DNA from: CAZSNT01 sp964607765
Lineage (GTDB): Bacteria > Verrucomicrobiota > Lentisphaeria > Oligosphaerales > JABHEG01
Assembly (NCBI GenBank): GCA_964607765.1
Contig: CAZSNT010000184.1
Coordinates: 1-19,220, forward strand
DNA: 19,220 nucleotides
Direction of reading: 5' to 3'
Shown here: positions 16,632-19,220 of the stretch, piece after piece
Position numbering within the stretch: the first letter of the stretch is position 1
Layout of the letters: each line of letters starts with the position of its first letter
Made by a program: the position numbers and the translations under genes
The notes under the pieces: model-generated
Seen by the model: only the letters and a program-made list of their open reading frames with translations
Told to the model about the DNA's origin: nothing
Databases searched by the model: none

Positions 16632-17860
16632 TTCCGGTCGATGATGCGTCGGACGCAGGCTACCCAATTGCGCAGGCGCTCCGGCTCGTTCTGGGCCGTG
16701 TCGACATCTTTGAGGGTGATGTCGAGGAACTGGCCGCGACAGACTTCGAGCGCGTCGCCGACAATCCGCTCTATACGCGCTTCGTCGTAGCCGCAGCAGA
16801 CCATGTCGGCGGGTGACGGGCGGTAGGACATGACGTAGTCCTGGCCGATCTGCTCCGCGCAGGTTCTGACGTCCGCGGCCGGGGCCACCGCGATGCGGCG
16901 GAGGTTGGGGATCTGGCGCAGCATGTCGATCTTGTTGCCCAGGTCTTCGCAGCATCCGTAGGCAACCAGTCCGAACTTGCGCATGCTCAGCAGCTGGTAC
17001 TGCAGCAGGAACTCCTCGTGCATGGCGGGCGAGACAAGGGTGAACTCCTGCGCCGCATAGTACCCCCAGAGCTGTGAGCGCGTCGCGCCGGGCGAGTTTG
17101 GTTCGGGGGCGGGCAGTTCCTCCGCGTAGGTTTCGGCCTGGTTCTGGCCGGAGCTCAGGCACCAGTCGCCGGCGTCCTCGGCCTGTTCGTGGGTGCGCAG
17201 CGCGCCCTCGCCCATGAACTTGCACAGCCGATGCAGCCATTCCGGGTTGTCGTACATGTCCAGCATGAAGTTCTCGATGCCGCGCAGGTGGCCGAGCGCC
17301 GTCGAGATGTCGCCTGCGAATCCGGTGTAGGCCGGCCCACGATCCAGGTTGATCTCGATCAGATCCCCGACCGCATCCTGCACCTTCCCCACGAGCTCCG
17401 CAGTGCGCTCCTCGTTGATCTCGTGCCACGGCTCGCGGAGCTTGTCGATGTCTGCCGGTTCGCGCAGTGGGTACTCCTCTTTCCAGGCGCCTCTGGCCAT
17501 GTCGGGCTGCGTGCGCTTGCCTCCTCCCACGCCCCAGCCGCCGCAGGCGAAGGAGGGGCGGACGGTCAGCCACGGCTCGAAGATCGTGTCGTCGTCGAGG
17601 CCGGCACGGTATAGCTCCAGGCGCAGGCGGTGCTCGTACCCGCGGAAGAACGGATCCTCGCAGACCAGGTTCCTGAGTTCCGGGACTTCGCTGAAAACAC
17701 GACCACCGCGCATGTAGATCAACGGCCGCGTCGGCTTGAGGCTGTGCAACTGCGCCCACAGCTTGCGGCGTTCATCCATCACGGGATCGCTGCAGACCGC
17801 GAGGTAGCGCTCAACCAATTCGCGCAATACGCCCCGATCACTGCTGGGTGCGACGGGCAT
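16622..17860 (-). CDS. Second, diverged URO-D family protein
   Basis: This is a 412-aa protein related to uroporphyrinogen decarboxylases but unlike the one at 4636-5739. In place of the H-x-C-G site it has YGCCE (301-305), followed by a conserved NKIDMLRQIPNLRRIAVAP stretch and an SYRPSPADM region (345-353). A C-terminal LKDVDTAQ strand (383-390) completes the barrel. The family is common in PVC-type and related genomes, often beside sugar-degradation genes, and has no established reaction; methyl transfer or decarboxylation of a sugar acid are possibilities only. The ATG at 17860 has AGGAGG 8 nt upstream; an in-frame extension to 18046 looks noncoding. Its stop overlaps the sulfatase stop. 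Confidence 0.82.
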   Translation of the reverse strand: MPVAPSSDRGVLRELVERYLAVCSDPVMDERRKLWAQLHSLKPTRPLIYMRGGRVFSEVPELRNLVCEDPFFRGYEHRLRLELYRAGLDDDTIFEPWLTVRPSFACGGWGVGGGKRTQPDMARGAWKEEYPLREPADIDKLREPWHEINEERTAELVGKVQDAVGDLIEINLDRGPAYTGFAGDISTALGHLRGIENFMLDMYDNPEWLHRLCKFMGEGALRTHEQAEDAGDWCLSSGQNQAETYAEELPAPEPNSPGATRSQLWGYYAAQEFTLVSPAMHEEFLLQYQLLSMRKFGLVAYGCCEDLGNKIDMLRQIPNLRRIAVAPAADVRTCAEQIGQDYVMSYRPSPADMVCCGYDEARIERIVGDALEVCRGQFLDITLKDVDTAQNEPERLRNWVACVRRIIDRNYR

Positions 17861-17994
17861 GGCTCTCTCCTCCTGTGGGACACTGGTCTGATGCGCCACT
17901 GCATCGTCCATGTCGGGTGCTACGGTTAGCTCATTGGCCTGGTCCGGCGGCAACCGTGCCAAGCCCGGGTGAAGCGTCCGGTTCGGCGGGAATC

Positions 17995-18330
17995 TCAGTT
18001 TCGTCCGATCAGAGAAACCACGACGGTAATCGCTGCGAATAACCACATCGCTGCGACCAAACAGATCGCGGGTATCAGTGAGCCGCGACGGCTGCGCAGA
18101 GACTCAGTCTCCAGGAAGAAGAAGACGGTGAACGAAATGGCCGCACCGATCGCCATCGCGATGCTGTCAAACGGCGATGGGACGTACTCAAGAAGGATGA
18201 ACATGACGACCATGCCGGGTATCAGCAAGAGAGCCGCCTTGCTCTGCTGTTTGTTGTTCTCGCGCTGCCAGGCCCTCCCCGCCTCAAGGGCTCTCGCCAT
18301 CTCAATGTCCCGTTCGTCGGATGCTTTCAT
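17995..18330 (-). CDS. Small three-helix membrane protein, unknown function
   Basis: This is a 111-aa protein with a charged, helical N terminus (1-30) and three hydrophobic segments (about 32-50, 55-73 and 84-108) separated by short loops. It has no recognised family. The ATG at 18330 has AGGAG 10 nt upstream; an ATG at 18354 is in frame but lacks a comparable site. It lies 134 nt upstream of the second URO-D gene and 80 nt downstream of the small secreted-protein gene in the same direction, so co-transcription is possible. Its function is unknown; the small size and hydrophobicity would fit an accessory membrane protein. Confidence 0.6.
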   Translation of the reverse strand: MKASDERDIEMARALEAGRAWQRENNKQQSKAALLLIPGMVVMFILLEYVPSPFDSIAMAIGAAISFTVFFFLETESLRSRRGSLIPAICLVAAMWLFAAITVVVSLIGRN

Positions 18331-18410
18331 GGCTTCCGTTCTCCTGTCTAACACAACGCTGTGCGGCCCCGGCCCTACGCGGGCCGAACGAGCAACTCGT
18401 CAGGAGTTTT

Positions 18411-18860
18411 CTATTCGGCAAACTGGCCGTCTTTCAGTGGGATAGGGGCTGCCTCGGTATCCCCGTGCCACACATTATGGAGTCTGCCCCATGCCTCATC
18501 TATAGAATATGCCAGCTGAAACGATGTTGCTTCTTTATCGTATCCCTTGTCTCTCACACCATGATATTGAATCCATGTGGTCTGGCCAGGAGCGAGAACG
18601 ACGGGGTAGTACTCTGTCAAGCTCTGTTTGATCAGAGTCTTGCGCCGCATGTATTTGTTTGGCGAGAGTTCGGCAATGACCTTCTGTCCATGGCGAGTTA
18701 CGCGGCTCAGGCCTTTCGTCAGCACCGTCACAGGCTCCTTTGAGACGTTTGTCAGGTACACCATGACGGAACCCACGCTATTGACCTCAACTTCCAGCTT
18801 CAGGTCCTGAGCTTCGCAGGCCGAAGCGGCAAGCACAGCCAGCATGATCATGTACTTCAT
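18411..18860 (-). CDS. Small secreted or lipoprotein-like protein, unknown function
   Basis: This is a 149-aa protein that opens with a short hydrophobic signal-like segment ending ASAC (12-15), which could be a weak lipobox or a type I cleavage region. The rest is strand-rich with an Ig-like look (alternating V-x-V-x-V and P-V-x-V patterns at 20-50 and 85-105). AGGAG lies 6 nt before the ATG at 18860. The gene is more AT-rich than most of the window, hinting at separate origin. It has no recognised family. A short intergenic stretch with a CGGCCC/GGGCCG inverted repeat separates it from the next gene. Confidence 0.6.
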   Translation of the reverse strand: MKYMIMLAVLAASACEAQDLKLEVEVNSVGSVMVYLTNVSKEPVTVLTKGLSRVTRHGQKVIAELSPNKYMRRKTLIKQSLTEYYPVVLAPGQTTWIQYHGVRDKGYDKEATSFQLAYSIDEAWGRLHNVWHGDTEAAPIPLKDGQFAE

Positions 18861-18977
18861 TCGTCTCTCCTATGCTGCTCTTCTGCGGACGAACCGTGCG
18901 AGATCCGGAGCAAGAGTCTGTTGCTTGACAGTACCTTGTCTCTGTACCGGTGAACAGCCCTTGCCTGAGGGGTACCC

Positions 18978-19039
18978 ACGGATGGTCTCTGTGCTGCTCA
19001 ACCCACCAACGGATGGTCTCTGTGCTGCTCAACCCGCCA
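18978..19039. repeat. 31-bp tandem duplication
   Basis: Copies at 18978-19008 and 19009-19039 match at 30 of 31 positions (A/G at the 28th base of the unit). The unit begins ACGGATGGTC and contains GTGCTGCTCAACCC. Only four bases of a third copy follow. It is too short and has too few copies to be called CRISPR. Confidence 0.9.
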
Positions 19040-19126
19040 ACGGCGCAAGTCCCGACAACTCCCTTACCCAAGGCCCTTCCGACAGGTCACTTGCCGGGTG
19101 GTAACGTCAGCCATGACGCGTTGAGA

Positions 19127-19192
19127 CGCGCTGAAAGCGCGGATTACTCAATCGACGTCGGTGGCTTTGTTGTGTGCCGGGCACGGCCCGGC
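19127..19192. repeat. Pair of GC-rich hairpins
   Basis: CGCGCT-GAA-AGCGCG at 19127-19141 and GCCGGGC-ACG-GCCCGGC at 19176-19192 are perfect inverted repeats; the second has the same 7-bp stem and 3-nt loop layout as hairpins in the left-edge repeats. Neither is followed by a T-run, so they are not obvious terminators. They may be part of a palindromic element running off the right edge. Confidence 0.6.
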
Positions 19193-19220
19193 GGCTTAAG
19201 GGTGCGCCCCTCGGTATTGG

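Larger units (their letters stand above)
18861..19220. other. Gene-free right edge
   Basis: These 360 nt contain no convincing gene; the reading frames present lack ribosome-binding sites and family features. The region must include the promoter of the small secreted-protein gene, but no clear -35/-10 is seen. It holds a 31-bp tandem duplication and GC-rich hairpins, listed separately. Confidence 0.6.

Noticed and set aside
17861..17994. Group II intron or mobile-element end (GC-rich GGTTCGG-containing spacer)
   Set aside because: Sequence is suggestive only in a few bases, with no domain V-like stem or coding part; treated as ordinary intergenic DNA.
18330..18410. Integron attC site (GTTAGAC, fits GTTRRRY, with a GC-rich inverted repeat)
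   Set aside because: The complementary RYYYAAC box is missing at the expected place and the motif occurs by chance about once per kilobase. The GC inverted repeat alone is not enough.
18978..19039. attC-like boxes or short CRISPR in the 31-bp duplication
   Set aside because: The GCTCAAC matches are in the same orientation, not inverted, and only two copies exist.
19127..19192. Rho-independent terminators
   Set aside because: The hairpins are perfect but neither is followed by a T-run on either strand.

Overview
The window looks like accessory, glycan-processing DNA from a GC-rich, free-living bacterium. Large multi-module secreted glycosidases, a sulfatase, a CehA/McbA-type PHP metallohydrolase and several uroporphyrinogen-decarboxylase-like (URO-D) proteins together resemble the Planctomycetes/Verrucomicrobia/Lentisphaerae group or Hydrogenedentota-like lineages. 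This placement is inferred from gene content only, since no rRNA or other phylogenetic marker is present.

Layout, left to right. Positions 1-210 hold two 99-bp direct repeats, each carrying three short perfect hairpins, plus the start of a third copy. These repeats cut off a small reading frame (115-330, minus strand) that overlaps the preceding gene by ATGA. A minus-strand cluster, transcribed right to left from about 15002, follows. In transcription order it contains a PHP/CehA-McbA-like protein (12435-15002), a degraded HepT (HEPN toxin) remnant (about 12236-12385), an exported family-2 glycoside hydrolase with two C-terminal Ca-type carbohydrate-binding modules (7977-12173), an EF-hand protein with three C-terminal membrane helices (5830-7959), a URO-D family protein (4636-5739), and a 1429-aa exported protein with a CBM9-like module and a glycosidase-like barrel (327-4616). 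Divergent from the cluster is the only plus-strand gene, a cytoplasmic-looking sulfatase (15099-16631). Its 3' end overlaps tail-to-tail with a second, diverged URO-D protein (16622-17860). A three-helix small membrane protein (17995-18330) and a small secreted protein (18411-18860) follow. The right edge (18861-19220) has no credible gene but contains a 31-bp tandem duplication and several hairpins.

How it may work together (inference). The exported GH2 and barrel proteins would trim a polysaccharide outside the cytoplasm. The sulfatase and PHP enzyme, which lack signal peptides, would act on imported sulfated or esterified products. The URO-D proteins could move methyl or other one-carbon groups, as MtaA/MtbA-type relatives do, but no corrinoid protein is present. 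No transporter or regulator gene is visible. The least explained parts are the EF-hand membrane protein inside the glycosidase operon, the pair of dissimilar URO-D proteins, the 1429-aa barrel protein, and the hairpin repeats that truncate a translationally coupled gene.
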